From contig OZ220486.1 of assembly GCA_965116115.1 (NCBI GenBank), positions 3,720,001-3,784,000 of the forward strand: a stretch of 64,000 nt of DNA, written 5' to 3'. Below are positions 1 to 8,519 of this stretch, one piece after another; within the stretch, counting starts at the first letter, position 1; each line of letters opens with the position of its first letter. Below the pieces are notes generated by a model that was given only the letters and a program-made list of their open reading frames with translations, was not told the DNA's origin and ran no database searches. Position numbers and translations under genes: made by a program. The DNA is from JAPOXR01 sp965116115. GTDB taxonomy: Bacteria > Pseudomonadota > Alphaproteobacteria > Rhodobacterales > Rhodobacteraceae.

Positions 1-50
1 CGGCTCCCCGCAGCTACTCGGGCCGGGGATCGTAATCAGGCCGGCCTGGT

Positions 51-1628
51 TTGAGCGCCGCCGGCCCGGCGCCGCCGCGTCGCCGACAGGCTGGGGCCCC
101 GGAACCGCTGTCGCGGGGATTTCTCACTGTCGGCCTCTGGACGCTGGCGAGCCGCGCGCTGGGATTTGTCCGCGATGTCGTGTTCGCCGCGCTGCTGGGC
201 GCGGGCCCCGCGGCGGAAGCGTTTCTGATCGCCTTCAGCCTTCCGAACATGTTCCGGCGCATTTTCGCGGAAGGCGCTTTCAACACGGCGTTCGTGCCGC
301 TTTACTCGAAAAAGCTCAAGTCCGGCGGCGCCGCGGAATTCGCCGAAGAGGCGCTCGCCGGGCTCGCCTCAGCGCTGATTCTTCTCACTGTGCTGGCGCA
401 GCTGGCGATGCCGGCGCTGGTTGTCGCCATGGCAAGCGGATTCATCGGCGACGGCAGGTTCGGTCTTGCCGTGCTTTTCGGACGCATCGTGTTTCCATAT
501 GTCTTTTTCATCTCGCTGGCGGCCCTCGTTTCGGGAATGTTGAACGCCGCCGGCCGTTTTGCGGCCAGCGCCGCGGCGCCGTCGCTGCTGAACGCGTTTT
601 TCATCGCCGCGCTGCTCGCGTCCGGCGCTTACGGATCGGACATCGCGCTGACTCTGGCATGGACGGCTCCTGCGGCAGGCGCCGCCCAGCTGCTTCTGGT
701 GTGGACGGCTCTGCGGCGGGCCGGCATCTCCATTCGGCTGCGGCGGCCCCGGTTCACTCCGGAAATGAAACGGCTGGCCGTCATCGCGGCGCCGGCGGCT
801 CTGGCGGGCGGCGTCGTTCAGATCAATCTGCTCATCGGACGGCAGGTCGCCAGCGTGTTCGACGGCGCCGTCGCTTGGCTGAACTATGCCGACCGGCTGT
901 ATCAACTGCCTCTGGGAGTGGTCGGAATCGCCATCGGTATCGTGCTGCTCCCCGGCCTTTCGAAACGGCTCGCCGCCGGAGACGGCGCGGGCGCGCGGGA
1001 GGCCTACAGCCGGTCGGCGGAAACGGCGCTGGCGCTCGCCGTTCCGGCTTCAGTGGCTCTCGCCGTCATGCCTCTGCCGATAATCCGGATTCTGTTTGAA
1101 AGAGGAAGCTTCACCGAAGCCGATTCAACAGCGACCGCCGCCGCGCTGACTGTTTACGCAGCCGGCCTTCCGGCGTTCGTTCTGCAGAAAGTAGTTCAGA
1201 CACAGTTTTTCGCGCGGCACGATACGCGGACGCCGTTCCTGTGCGCAGTTGTGGCCATGATCATCAACGCCGCGGCCGCCGTCGGGCTGGCGGCGAGTCT
1301 GGGATATCTGTCGGCTGCGCTGGGAGCCTCCCTGGCAGGATGGGCATTGCTGATTCTGCTGCTTGCCCGCGCGCGCCTGATGGGTTCGGCGGCAAGCCTC
1401 GACAGACGCTGTCTGACCGCCATGCCGAAGATTCTCGCCGCGGCCGCCGTCATGGGAATCGCCCTGCATTCGGCGGCTGACCTCGACCTCGGCGGCGCAG
1501 CCGGCTCGCCGCTGCGCTACGCTTGGCTGGCCGGGATGGTGCTGGGCGGTGCCTTGATTTACGGCTGCATGCTGATTCTGCTCGGCGCTTTGCGGCGCGA
1601 TGACCTCCGCCGCCTGCTGAAACGGTGA
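51..1628 (+). CDS. murJ: Lipid II flippase MurJ
   Basis: A 525-residue multi-spanning membrane protein of the MOP/MurJ family, which flips lipid II across the inner membrane for peptidoglycan synthesis. The N-terminal signature is clear: SR at residues 34-35, GFVRD at 38-42, then a run ending FRRIFAEGAFNTAFVP at about 68-83. The arginines at 35, 41 and 69 match positions known to be essential in E. coli MurJ. The remainder is a regular series of hydrophobic helices, and the length is usual for the family. The start is the TTG at 51; it adds about 20 residues before the first helix, so a TTG/GTG slightly downstream is also possible. It converges on the rhomboid-like gene, with only about 20 bases between the two stops. 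Confidence 0.92.
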   Translation: MSAAGPAPPRRRQAGAPEPLSRGFLTVGLWTLASRALGFVRDVVFAALLGAGPAAEAFLIAFSLPNMFRRIFAEGAFNTAFVPLYSKKLKSGGAAEFAEEALAGLASALILLTVLAQLAMPALVVAMASGFIGDGRFGLAVLFGRIVFPYVFFISLAALVSGMLNAAGRFAASAAAPSLLNAFFIAALLASGAYGSDIALTLAWTAPAAGAAQLLLVWTALRRAGISIRLRRPRFTPEMKRLAVIAAPAALAGGVVQINLLIGRQVASVFDGAVAWLNYADRLYQLPLGVVGIAIGIVLLPGLSKRLAAGDGAGAREAYSRSAETALALAVPASVALAVMPLPIIRILFERGSFTEADSTATAAALTVYAAGLPAFVLQKVVQTQFFARHDTRTPFLCAVVAMIINAAAAVGLAASLGYLSAALGASLAGWALLILLLARARLMGSAASLDRRCLTAMPKILAAAAVMGIALHSAADLDLGGAAGSPLRYAWLAGMVLGGALIYGCMLILLGALRRDDLRRLLKR

Positions 1629-1647
1629 TCCGGCCGCGGAACATGTT

Positions 1648-2355
1648 TCAACTGCTGAACAGCCTCCTCAGTCCGGCTCTCATATAAGACAGGCTGCCGT
1701 GCGCCGCCAGCGACATCAGCAGGCCGGCCGCGAACCCCGCCGTGTGCGCGCACCAATAGCCGGAAGGCGCGAACAGCATATCCTGAACGATCTTGATCCC
1801 GATGAACAGATACGGAAACGCGACCATAGCGGGATTAACCGCCGGGTTGCCCTTGCCGTGCTCGATCAGGAAAAGGCCTGCCAGCAGACCAGTCATTCCG
1901 AGACCGCCCGGCACAGCCCCGATAAGGAAACCGTCCAATTCCGGCAGGGCGGCGAAGGCCAGCCCGCCGGCCAGGGAACTGAGGAAAAACGCCGAGGCCG
2001 AGGCCCATTGGCCGACCAGCCTGCTCAGCAGGCTTCCGATGCAGAGAACGAGCATGGAGCTGAAACACGCCGGCACGAACCCCGGATGAACCCACGGATA
2101 GGTCAGAAGAGTCACGGGAGCTCCGCTGAACATGCCGGCGGCATCCCGGAAAACGAATGACATCTGCAAGCCGAAGCGGAATATGACCGGATCAAAACCG
2201 AAAGTCAGAAACAGGTCCGTCCGGTCATACCAGACCGCCCCTCGGATGAACGGCATTTCAAGAACGGTCATGCCGATTTCAAAAAGTCCGATAACGGCCG
2301 CAATGGCCGCCGTCATCGGCGGAACCGGTCCGAATGCCGAAACCCGGTCATTCAT
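1648..2355 (-). CDS. Rhomboid-like membrane protein, catalytic serine missing
   Basis: A 235-residue protein with about six hydrophobic helices and rhomboid-family topology. The TM6 motif CAHTAGFAAG keeps the histidine of the Ser-His dyad and its small-residue spacing. The TM4 motif that should read GxSG reads GGLGMTG, with no serine nearby. It is therefore probably a non-proteolytic rhomboid, or at best a threonine variant. Related short rhomboid-like proteins in other alphaproteobacteria are also often degenerate (from memory). It is transcribed towards murJ and away from the xanthine-dehydrogenase-type operon. The ATG start opens directly into the first helix. Confidence 0.7.
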   Translation of the reverse strand: MNDRVSAFGPVPPMTAAIAAVIGLFEIGMTVLEMPFIRGAVWYDRTDLFLTFGFDPVIFRFGLQMSFVFRDAAGMFSGAPVTLLTYPWVHPGFVPACFSSMLVLCIGSLLSRLVGQWASASAFFLSSLAGGLAFAALPELDGFLIGAVPGGLGMTGLLAGLFLIEHGKGNPAVNPAMVAFPYLFIGIKIVQDMLFAPSGYWCAHTAGFAAGLLMSLAAHGSLSYMRAGLRRLFSS

Positions 2356-2422
2356 CGCGGAACATCTTGATCAATATGCGCCGGCCGGAGACACCGTCTC
2401 ATTCCAGCGGCAGCCGGTCAGG

Positions 2423-2668
2423 TTAACCGCCTTTGATCCGCTGCAGCAGCACGACTTCACTGTCAGGCGCAACCGGCTCATTCAGGCCTGCCGCGATAAT
2501 TCTTCCGTCAACGGAGACCGAGACCCCGCGGTCGATATGGGGCTTCAATGCCGGATGGATCTCGGCCAGCCCTTTGAGCACTCCGCCCACGGTGCCGGCA
2601 TCCACCTCCACGCTCTGGCTGCCGTCCGCGAACCGGCGGAGACTTGACCAGAGGACGACTTCAACCAA
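2423..2668 (-). CDS. MoaD/ThiS-like small sulfur-carrier protein
   Basis: An 81-residue protein ending in IKGG. The C-terminal diglycine, the length and the beta-grasp pattern (VEVVLWSSLRRFADG at the start, then an acidic middle and a VVLLQRIKGG end) fit the MoaD/ThiS sulfur-carrier family. Such proteins carry a C-terminal thiocarboxylate that supplies sulfur for molybdopterin or thiamine. The start overlaps the end of the molybdenum-subunit gene by 8 bases, so it is the last gene of that operon. This suggests a dedicated role in molybdenum cofactor supply or modification for the hydroxylase. The pathway is inference; the family assignment is fairly secure. Confidence 0.75.
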   Translation of the reverse strand: MVEVVLWSSLRRFADGSQSVEVDAGTVGGVLKGLAEIHPALKPHIDRGVSVSVDGRIIAAGLNEPVAPDSEVVLLQRIKGG

Positions 2669-4916
2669 GCCCGGCCTCCTGAATCGCCTTCAACAGGCGC
2701 GGCGGCGACATCGGCAAATGCGTCATCCGGACTCCGGCGGCATTGGAAACCGCGTTCGCGATCGCAGCGAGCGGCGGGCAGATCGAAGTCTCCCCGACGC
2801 CTCTCACTCCGTAGGGATGGCCGGGATTCGGAACTTCCACGATCACCGTGTCGATGAACGGCAGGTCGGAGGCGACAGGGATTCTGTAATCCAGGAATCC
2901 GGCATTCTGCAGTTTTCCGTCCTCGCCGTACACATATTCTTCGTTCAGGGCCCAGCCGATGCCCTGCGCGGCCCCGCCTTGGAACTGGCCTTCGACATAA
3001 GACGGATGGATCGCTTTGCCTGCGTCCTGCACCACAGTGTAGCGGACGACTTTGGCGGCACCGGTCTCCCTGTCGACTTCCGCATCGACGATATGGGTCG
3101 CGAAACTGACGCCCGCTCCCTGCGGCGTGATCTCGAAATGACCGGCGATCGGACCGCCGGTCTCGCCCATGTCAGCCGCGATATCCGCCAAGCTGAGCGG
3201 ATCGAAATCGCCTGCATTGGAACCCGAAGGCCGCGCGCAGCCGTTTTCCCAGACGACGGCTTCTTCATCGATTCCCCACTGGGCGGCGGCGCGGGCGCAC
3301 AGTTTCCTGATGGTGTCCTGAGCCGCCTTTATGGTCGCCAGCCCCGAAGCATAGGTCACGCGGCTGCCGTGGGAGATGTCGTTGTAACCCAGACTGCCGG
3401 TATCCGCGACCGTGGCGCGGACATTTTCATAGGGGATGCCAAGTTCCTCCGCGGCCATCTGGCACATCGAGGCGCGGGACCCGCCGATATCGGGCGTGCC
3501 CACCGAAAGCGAAACCGTGCCGTCATAAGAAAGGGCCAGCGAAACCGACGTCTCGCCGGAATGATTGAACCAGAAGCCGCAGGAAATGCCGCGGCCCTGC
3601 CCCGGCTTGAGCGGCGCTCTGTAATGCGGATGCGCTTTGGCCTCCTCCAGCGTCTCGATCAGTCCGATCCGCTTAAAGCGGGGGCCGAAAGCGGCGCGCG
3701 AACCCTCTTTCGCAGCGTTCATCAAACGGACGTCTATCGGATCGAGTCCGAGTTCATTGCAGAGTTCATCAATGACGCTTTCAACCGCGAACGCCCCCAT
3801 CGGAGATCCCGGAGCCCGGTAAGCGGCCTGTTTCGGCCGGTTGCAAAGAACATCCCAGCCGGCGCTCCGGACGTGATCCAAATCATAGGGCGCGAATGCG
3901 CACATGGCGGCGAACTCCATCGGCGAATTCGGAAAGGCGCCTCCCTGCAAGCGGAATTCACCCTCGGCCGCCGTTATGCGGCCGTCCCTGCGCATGCCGA
4001 TTTTCACATCCATCGAAGCGGAGGATGTCGGTCCGGTGGCCCGGAACACCTCTGCGCGCGACATGACGATCTTGACCGGCCGGTTGGATTTTCTCGACAG
4101 CGCGAGCGCCACCGGCTCAATGAAAACGGTCGTCTTGCCGCCGAATCCGCCGCCGATTTCGGAGGCCGTCACGCGCAGCTGGCTCGCGTCGATTCCCACC
4201 AGCCGTGCGCAGATGCGCGCCGCGGCGAAATGGCCCTGCGTGCAGCACCAAAGCTCGCCCTTTCCGTCCGGACCCAGCTGCGCCAGACAGGCATGCGGCT
4301 CGATGTAGCCTTGGTGGGTCGCCTCGGTCACGAATGACCTCTCAATGACGATGTCGGCTTCCGCGAAGCCCTTGTCGACATCGCCGTGCCCGTTTTCGTG
4401 AAACCGGACGACGTTGGGATGCATCCCTTCCGGAACGCTTTCATCCGCGACTCCTTCCCGGACGACCGGCGCGCCGGGCTTCATCGCTTCATCGACGTCT
4501 GTCACGAACGGGAGCGGCTCATAGGTCACGTCGATAAGGCGCAGGGCCTCCTTCGCCGCCAGAGCGGAGGTCGCGGCGACGGCGGCGACCGCATGCCCGT
4601 CATACAGCGCCCGGTCGCCGGCCATGATATTTTCCAGGATATTCCAGTTTTCGCCGTCAAGGCCGTCGACGAAATCGCTCCGGGTCACGACAGCCTTGAC
4701 CGATGGATCGGCCTGCGCGCGCGATACGTCGATGGACACGATCCGCGCATGCGGGTGCGGAGACCGCAGAATCGCGCCGTGCAGCATGCCGGGGGCGGAC
4801 GCGTCGGCCCCGAACCTCGCGCGGCCGGTCACCTTGTCGACTCCGTCGGGCCGGACCGGCCGTGTGCCGACGACCCGGAATTCTTTTACGCCTGCATCGT
4901 CCAGCGCCATGATCAC
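2661..4916 (-). CDS. Xanthine dehydrogenase family protein, molybdopterin-binding subunit
   Basis: A 751-residue large subunit of the xanthine oxidase/CO dehydrogenase/aldehyde oxidoreductase family. It binds the Mo-pterin cofactor and performs the hydroxylation. The N-terminal domain (about 1-130) carries VTGRARFGADASAPGMLHG, and the cofactor domain shows GGFGGKTTVFIEP, AYRAPGSP and near the C-terminus VRGVGETSICPPLAAIANA, whose glutamate corresponds to the catalytic base. No CoxL-type AYXCSFR active-site loop is evident, so CO dehydrogenase is unlikely. The true substrate (purine, aldehyde or N-heterocycle) cannot be read from the sequence. The start overlaps the 2Fe-2S gene stop by 4 bases. 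Confidence 0.9.
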   Translation of the reverse strand: MIMALDDAGVKEFRVVGTRPVRPDGVDKVTGRARFGADASAPGMLHGAILRSPHPHARIVSIDVSRAQADPSVKAVVTRSDFVDGLDGENWNILENIMAGDRALYDGHAVAAVAATSALAAKEALRLIDVTYEPLPFVTDVDEAMKPGAPVVREGVADESVPEGMHPNVVRFHENGHGDVDKGFAEADIVIERSFVTEATHQGYIEPHACLAQLGPDGKGELWCCTQGHFAAARICARLVGIDASQLRVTASEIGGGFGGKTTVFIEPVALALSRKSNRPVKIVMSRAEVFRATGPTSSASMDVKIGMRRDGRITAAEGEFRLQGGAFPNSPMEFAAMCAFAPYDLDHVRSAGWDVLCNRPKQAAYRAPGSPMGAFAVESVIDELCNELGLDPIDVRLMNAAKEGSRAAFGPRFKRIGLIETLEEAKAHPHYRAPLKPGQGRGISCGFWFNHSGETSVSLALSYDGTVSLSVGTPDIGGSRASMCQMAAEELGIPYENVRATVADTGSLGYNDISHGSRVTYASGLATIKAAQDTIRKLCARAAAQWGIDEEAVVWENGCARPSGSNAGDFDPLSLADIAADMGETGGPIAGHFEITPQGAGVSFATHIVDAEVDRETGAAKVVRYTVVQDAGKAIHPSYVEGQFQGGAAQGIGWALNEEYVYGEDGKLQNAGFLDYRIPVASDLPFIDTVIVEVPNPGHPYGVRGVGETSICPPLAAIANAVSNAAGVRMTHLPMSPPRLLKAIQEAGLG

Positions 4917-5389
4917 ATTCTCCTCATTTCGGCGGCGGCATCCATCACCGCCCGCACAATTTTATCGTATCCGGTGCACCGGCAGAGATTTCCGGCCAGC
5001 CAGTAGCGGACTTCGGTCTCGGTGGGATCGGGGTTGCGCTCCAGCAGCGCCTTTGACGCCACCAGAATTCCCGGCGTGCAGACGCCGCACTGCAAAGCGG
5101 CGTGCTCCAGAAATTTCTTCTGCAAAGGATGCAGGTTTTCGCCGTCCGCCATCCCTTCCACGGTTTCGATTTCCCTGTCGTCGGCCTCGGATGCCAGCAT
5201 CAGGCAGGCGCAGACCACTTCTCCGTCGAGAATAATCGAGCATGCGCCGCAGTCACCGGTCCCGCAGCCTTCTTTCGCTCCCGTCAGATTCAGCCGGTCG
5301 CGCAGAGAATCCAGCATGGTTTCGCGGGGATCGCAGAGAAACTCCGCCGGATCGCCGTTGACCGTTGTCTTCACATGAATCATCGTCAT
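4913..5389 (-). CDS. Xanthine dehydrogenase family protein, 2Fe-2S subunit
   Basis: A 158-residue iron-sulfur subunit with the two expected clusters. The plant-ferredoxin-type site is CGTGDCGAC (C42, C47, C50) with C60 following, and the second site is CGVC (C101, C104) with CRC (C136, C138). It passes electrons from the Mo centre to the FAD subunit. The gene overlaps both neighbours by 4 bases (ATGA-type junctions), so the three subunits are translationally coupled in the order FAD, 2Fe-2S, Mo. The length and motifs are standard and nothing looks damaged. Confidence 0.93.
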   Translation of the reverse strand: MTMIHVKTTVNGDPAEFLCDPRETMLDSLRDRLNLTGAKEGCGTGDCGACSIILDGEVVCACLMLASEADDREIETVEGMADGENLHPLQKKFLEHAALQCGVCTPGILVASKALLERNPDPTETEVRYWLAGNLCRCTGYDKIVRAVMDAAAEMRRM

Positions 5390-6249
5390 TTGGAACGTCC
5401 CGCCCGTTGATACGCAATCCGCGCGGCCCTTTGCCCGAGCACGCCCGCGATGCTGGTTCTGTACTCAGCGGTTCCCCGCTTGTCATCAATCGGCCGGCAC
5501 GCCGCCCGGCAGGCTTCGGCCAGCCGGTCAAGCGCATCGTCTTCCAAACGGGTGCCGCGAATCGCATCGGCGGCTTCCGGCACCGACACGACGGTCGGGG
5601 CTACAGCCCCGAGGGCGACGGACGCATCCGCGATCTGATCGCCGTCAAGAGTCAGATTCACCGCGCAGCCTACCACCGCGATATCCATTTCCGTCCGCGG
5701 AATGAAACGGAGATAGGCATCCGCGCCCGCGGCGCGTCTCGGGGGAAGATTGATGGAGGCGACGATTTCTCCTTTTCCGAGGCTGGTTCTGCCCGGTCCC
5801 GACGCAATCCCGCCCACATCGGCTTCCCGGCTGCCGTCCGGGCCGGCAATGGATGCGGTCGCGCCCGCGGCGACCATCGCCGGCACGCTGTCAGCGGCCG
5901 GCGAGGCATTGCACAGATTGCCTGCCAGGCTCGCCCTGCCTTGAATCTGGGTTGATCCGATAAGCTCCACGGCTTCGACGACACCCGGCCAGGCATTGCG
6001 CAGTTCGGATATCGCGCCGATCACGGTTCCGGGCGCCGCCGCCCCGATTTCCCACCCGCCCTCGGCGGTCCGTATTACGTCAAGCATGCCGGAAATCCGT
6101 TTCAGGTCGATCATCAAGGCAGGCTCATGAATTTCAGACCGGAGCTGAACCAGCACATCGGTTCCTCCTGCCAGATACCGGACGCTGCCTTCAGCTTCGC
6201 TGGCCAGTTGAACGGCGCCTTCCAGCGTGGTCGGAGCGGCATATTCCAT
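5386..6249 (-). CDS. Xanthine dehydrogenase family protein, FAD-binding subunit
   Basis: A 287-residue FAD-binding subunit (CoxM/XdhB type), the first gene of the operon. The N-terminal LAGGTDVLVQLRSE is the FAD pyrophosphate-binding loop, and the ASLAGNLCNASPAAD segment is the second FAD motif. The C-terminal CO dehydrogenase flavoprotein domain follows. It accepts electrons from the 2Fe-2S subunit and passes them to the final acceptor. The ATG at 6249 gives the usual start of this family (MEYAAPTTLEGAVQL). About 240 bases of unassigned sequence lie upstream, where the operon promoter should be. Confidence 0.9.
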   Translation of the reverse strand: MEYAAPTTLEGAVQLASEAEGSVRYLAGGTDVLVQLRSEIHEPALMIDLKRISGMLDVIRTAEGGWEIGAAAPGTVIGAISELRNAWPGVVEAVELIGSTQIQGRASLAGNLCNASPAADSVPAMVAAGATASIAGPDGSREADVGGIASGPGRTSLGKGEIVASINLPPRRAAGADAYLRFIPRTEMDIAVVGCAVNLTLDGDQIADASVALGAVAPTVVSVPEAADAIRGTRLEDDALDRLAEACRAACRPIDDKRGTAEYRTSIAGVLGQRAARIAYQRAGRSK

Positions 6250-6489
6250 ATACGCATTCCTTCTTCGTCGGCGGCTGCCTCGAATGCAGCCGCAAAATGT
6301 TCATTCACAACCGGCAGCATAAACCAAGTCCCCCGCAGTGTGAACCGTAAATCTGCGGATTGCGCCGAATCGACCTGCCGGGAGAACCTGTTTCCGCGGC
6401 CTCGGCGATGGCCGGATCCGGCCGCAGCCTGCTTGCGGCACTTCCGGGGAACTGACTATTGGACGGTCTTCCCGCGCATATGGGAGGGG

Positions 6490-6889
6490 GTGAATGGCCA
6501 TTTTTCATTTTCTGCCGGGGAATTTTCCGGAAGATGCTCCCGGCTGGACAAGGAACTGACGAAGGACAGATACCCGCAGCCTCGGCGGTCTGACTTATCT
6601 CGCGCAGGAAAGCGTGTATCGGTTCACCGGCTGCGACACATTCGGCTTTTGTTTCTTTCAGTGTCCGCTGAACGGCGGCGGAGAACCGGTTCCGCTCACG
6701 CGTTCGGCGGACCGTCTGCAGGCCGGCATCACATCCAATATCGAAAATGTCCGTATCCAGACTGATGAAGACGCGGCGGTTCCTGCCGAAGACCTTGCCG
6801 ATTCGCTTCGCGAAAGCGGAAGCGACCCGGAATCGAAATTGACACCCATGGCCTGACGGCCATGAATTATCTCCGCGTCCGGAAGGCAC
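6490..6889 (+). pseudogene. M24 Xaa-Pro peptidase/creatinase-like gene, 5' part, disrupted
   Basis: Remnant of the creatinase-type N-terminal domain. In one frame from the GTG at 6490 it reads GHFSFSAGEFSGRCSRLDKEL. In a second frame from about 6590 it reads LTYLAQESVYRFTGCDTFGF followed by FCFFQCPL, LLTRSAD-like, NIENVRIQTDEDAAVPAEDL. In a third frame from about 6830 it reads IEIDTHGLTAMNYLRVRKAL. This order matches the N-domain of M24 peptidases. At least two frameshifts are present before the gene is cut at 6890-6891 (TA) by an insertion. Joining 6889 to 10174 restores the reading KAL-DDHVELVNAPDLISKLR, so the rest lies at 10176-10930. It is clearly non-functional. Confidence 0.75.
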
Positions 6890-7019
6890 TAGTAGTCGAT
6901 CAACGCTGAATTGATGAACAAAGATAGTGCCTTAGATCCCCGACATTTAACGATTTTGAGCTTCCGGTTGCTGCTCCCAACCCACCTGTATCATCAATCC
7001 TGCCATGTTTGACTACTAG
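6889..7019. repeat. 131 bp segment with CTAGTAGTC/GACTACTAG ends
   Basis: This AT-richer stretch starts CTAGTAGTC and ends GACTACTAG (7011-7019), the same termini as the IS630-like elements. It contains no coding potential. It may be a MITE-like derivative or the join of an IS630 right end to a second copy. The internal bases after the first 35 do not match the transposase-carrying copies in this window. Confidence 0.4.
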
Positions 7020-7098
7020 GGCAGCGCGCACAGGGCCGCTTCGCGACGGCTTTATATGATGGGGTCGTGGATAGGTTCCGGAAGCGGCAAGCCTACGA

Positions 7099-7518
7099 TC
7101 AGGCTAGATCTGTCTTAGCGAAATCATCGCCTTTGTAGACAAGGCGGGCATTGTAGGACGATGCGCAGGCATAGGCGAAGCAATCTCCAAAATTCAGATC
7201 CGCCTCATGACCCACAAATTTCCCATAGGTACGCGCGGCCCGGAGGGCACGCTGACCTACGGTATGGGTTATGTCTATGTCCCGGGCCTTGAGACTGTCG
7301 CAAAAACCAGAGACGACCTGTTCTGCCAGCTTGAACTGATCCGGAGTTGGACGGTTTGCGCCCGACCGGGAACGGGCAAGCGCCGCAACGGCCTCAAACC
7401 GGACCAACGGCGAGACGAAACGACCATTCTTCTTATCGTTGATACGTTTCACGATCTCTTCGTAACCAGATTCGCGATTCAAGATCGCGACAATGGCAGA
7501 TGCATCAATGAATATCAG
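7099..7518 (-). CDS. vapC: PIN-domain toxin, VapC family
   Basis: A PIN-domain ribonuclease of about 139 residues, the toxin half of a VapBC pair that cleaves RNA. The acidic residues sit in IFIDASAIVAIL at the N-terminus, the glutamate in VRFEAVAALARS, and NFGDCFAYACASSYNARLVYKGDDF near the C-terminus, so the active site looks intact. No ATG is available ahead of the conserved N-terminus: the frame opens with CTG at 7516-7518, overlapping the vapB stop, and the first ATG (7482) would remove the catalytic FIDAS. A CTG or coupled start is therefore likely. It sits inside the composite insertion in the peptidase gene. Confidence 0.82.
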   Translation of the reverse strand: MIFIDASAIVAILNRESGYEEIVKRINDKKNGRFVSPLVRFEAVAALARSRSGANRPTPDQFKLAEQVVSGFCDSLKARDIDITHTVGQRALRAARTYGKFVGHEADLNFGDCFAYACASSYNARLVYKGDDFAKTDLA

Positions 7519-7760
7519 GCTTCATCCCACATAGCGTCAGAAAATTTCTTCATGTCGAAAGCAGGGTCAGCAGCGCCGATTTCATCGGCTTGCCCCTGCA
7601 GCTCGTATACACGTTCCAAGAGCGGCTTTTTGTTTTTTGCAGCTTCTAGTTGTGCTTGCAAAGCTGCGCGAACAGCGTCAGTTTTGGAGCTGGCACCAGT
7701 CACTTTCTTGACCTGTTCCGCCAGTGCATCAACGCTATCATCCCGAATATAGAGCGGCAT
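7515..7760 (-). CDS. vapB: VapB-type antitoxin (Rv0623-like)
   Basis: An 81-residue antitoxin. The N-terminal MPLYIRDDSVDALAEQVKKVTG followed by SKTDAVRAALQAQLEAA is the ribbon-helix-helix region of Rv0623-type (PSK operon) transcription factors, which bind their own promoter. The C-terminal tail binds and blocks the PIN toxin. The stop overlaps the start of the toxin by 4 bases, so the two are translationally coupled. The AT-rich stretch upstream (about 7770-7830), with repeats of the type GAATATNNNAATA, is a plausible autoregulated promoter. Both partners are intact, unlike most of the material around them. Confidence 0.85.
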   Translation of the reverse strand: MPLYIRDDSVDALAEQVKKVTGASSKTDAVRAALQAQLEAAKNKKPLLERVYELQGQADEIGAADPAFDMKKFSDAMWDEA

Positions 7761-7889
7761 ACGAATATCCTCCTGCTTGCTATATGAATATCCAAAAGCG
7801 AATATTCAAGCAATACAGTTTTGTATATTCATCCTCATTCACCGCATGTTGGCCCTGTACGCACGAAGGGGCTTAAAACGGCAAGATTT

Positions 7890-8449
7890 TCATGAGAGGA
7901 CAGTTTTCCTCTTGATGCGGTCGATAGTTGCGACGCCGACGTTGAAGTGGCGCACGATGGCGCGGATGGATTGGCCCTCTTTGAGCATGGCCCTGACCTG
8001 ATCCTGTTGATGCAGGGTCAGCTTGAGCTTTCGCCCGAACTTTACGCCGCGCTTTCTGGCAGAGGCTCGGCCTTCTTCTGTAGGTTCATTAATGATGTTG
8101 CGCTCAAGCTCAGAAAATCCAGCAAAAACAGTGAGTAAGAACTTTCCCATCAAACTTGTTGTGTCCGCCCATGGCTCCGAAGGGAGCGGAACGAGGCCCC
8201 GGCGGTCTCAATTTTCTGGGTGATGGCAAAGAGATCATTGGTTGATCGGTCGAGGCGGTCGAGGCTGATGACGATCAACGTATCACCCGGTTGCAGCGCG
8301 CTGAGCATTTTTTCGAACTGAGGTCGGCGTCGATCAAACCCCGTTATCTTCTCCTGGAAGATCGTATCACAGCCCTCGGCCTGAAGGTGCTCGACCTGGC
8401 TTTCCAGGTTCTGTCCGGTCGTTGAGACCCTCGCATACCCGATCAGCAT
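7890..8449 (-). pseudogene. Serine recombinase (Tn3-type resolvase), frameshifted
   Basis: The 5' frame (8449-8150) begins MLIGYARVSTTGQNLESQVE and carries the catalytic serine motif YARVST and the VISLDRLDRSTNDL segment of resolvases. A frameshift near 8160 moves the reading into 8153-7890, which continues MGKFLLTVFAGFSELERNII, GVKFGRK and a C-terminal helix-turn-helix (SIRAIVRHFNVGVATIDRI). The whole would be about 185 residues, the normal resolvase length. ERNIINEPTEEG replaces the usual ERTxEG, a second sign of decay. It is probably the remnant of a Tn3-family or phage-type transposon that brought in the VapBC pair. Confidence 0.8.
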
Positions 8450-8519
8450 GGATTTGGCCCGGATTTGCGCAGTAAGTTTCGGAACAAATATACGGATTTT
8501 TCAAGTTGTTGATTTCGGC

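Noticed and set aside
2433..4337. 634-codon plus-strand frame opposite the Mo subunit
   Set aside because: It is the antisense shadow of a well-supported conserved gene.
6305..6889. Minus-strand frame with SLDTDIFDIGCDAG, resembling the ureohydrolase (agmatinase) metal motif
   Set aside because: The plus strand of the same stretch matches the M24 peptidase N-domain over a much longer ordered region, so the minus-strand similarity is a shadow.
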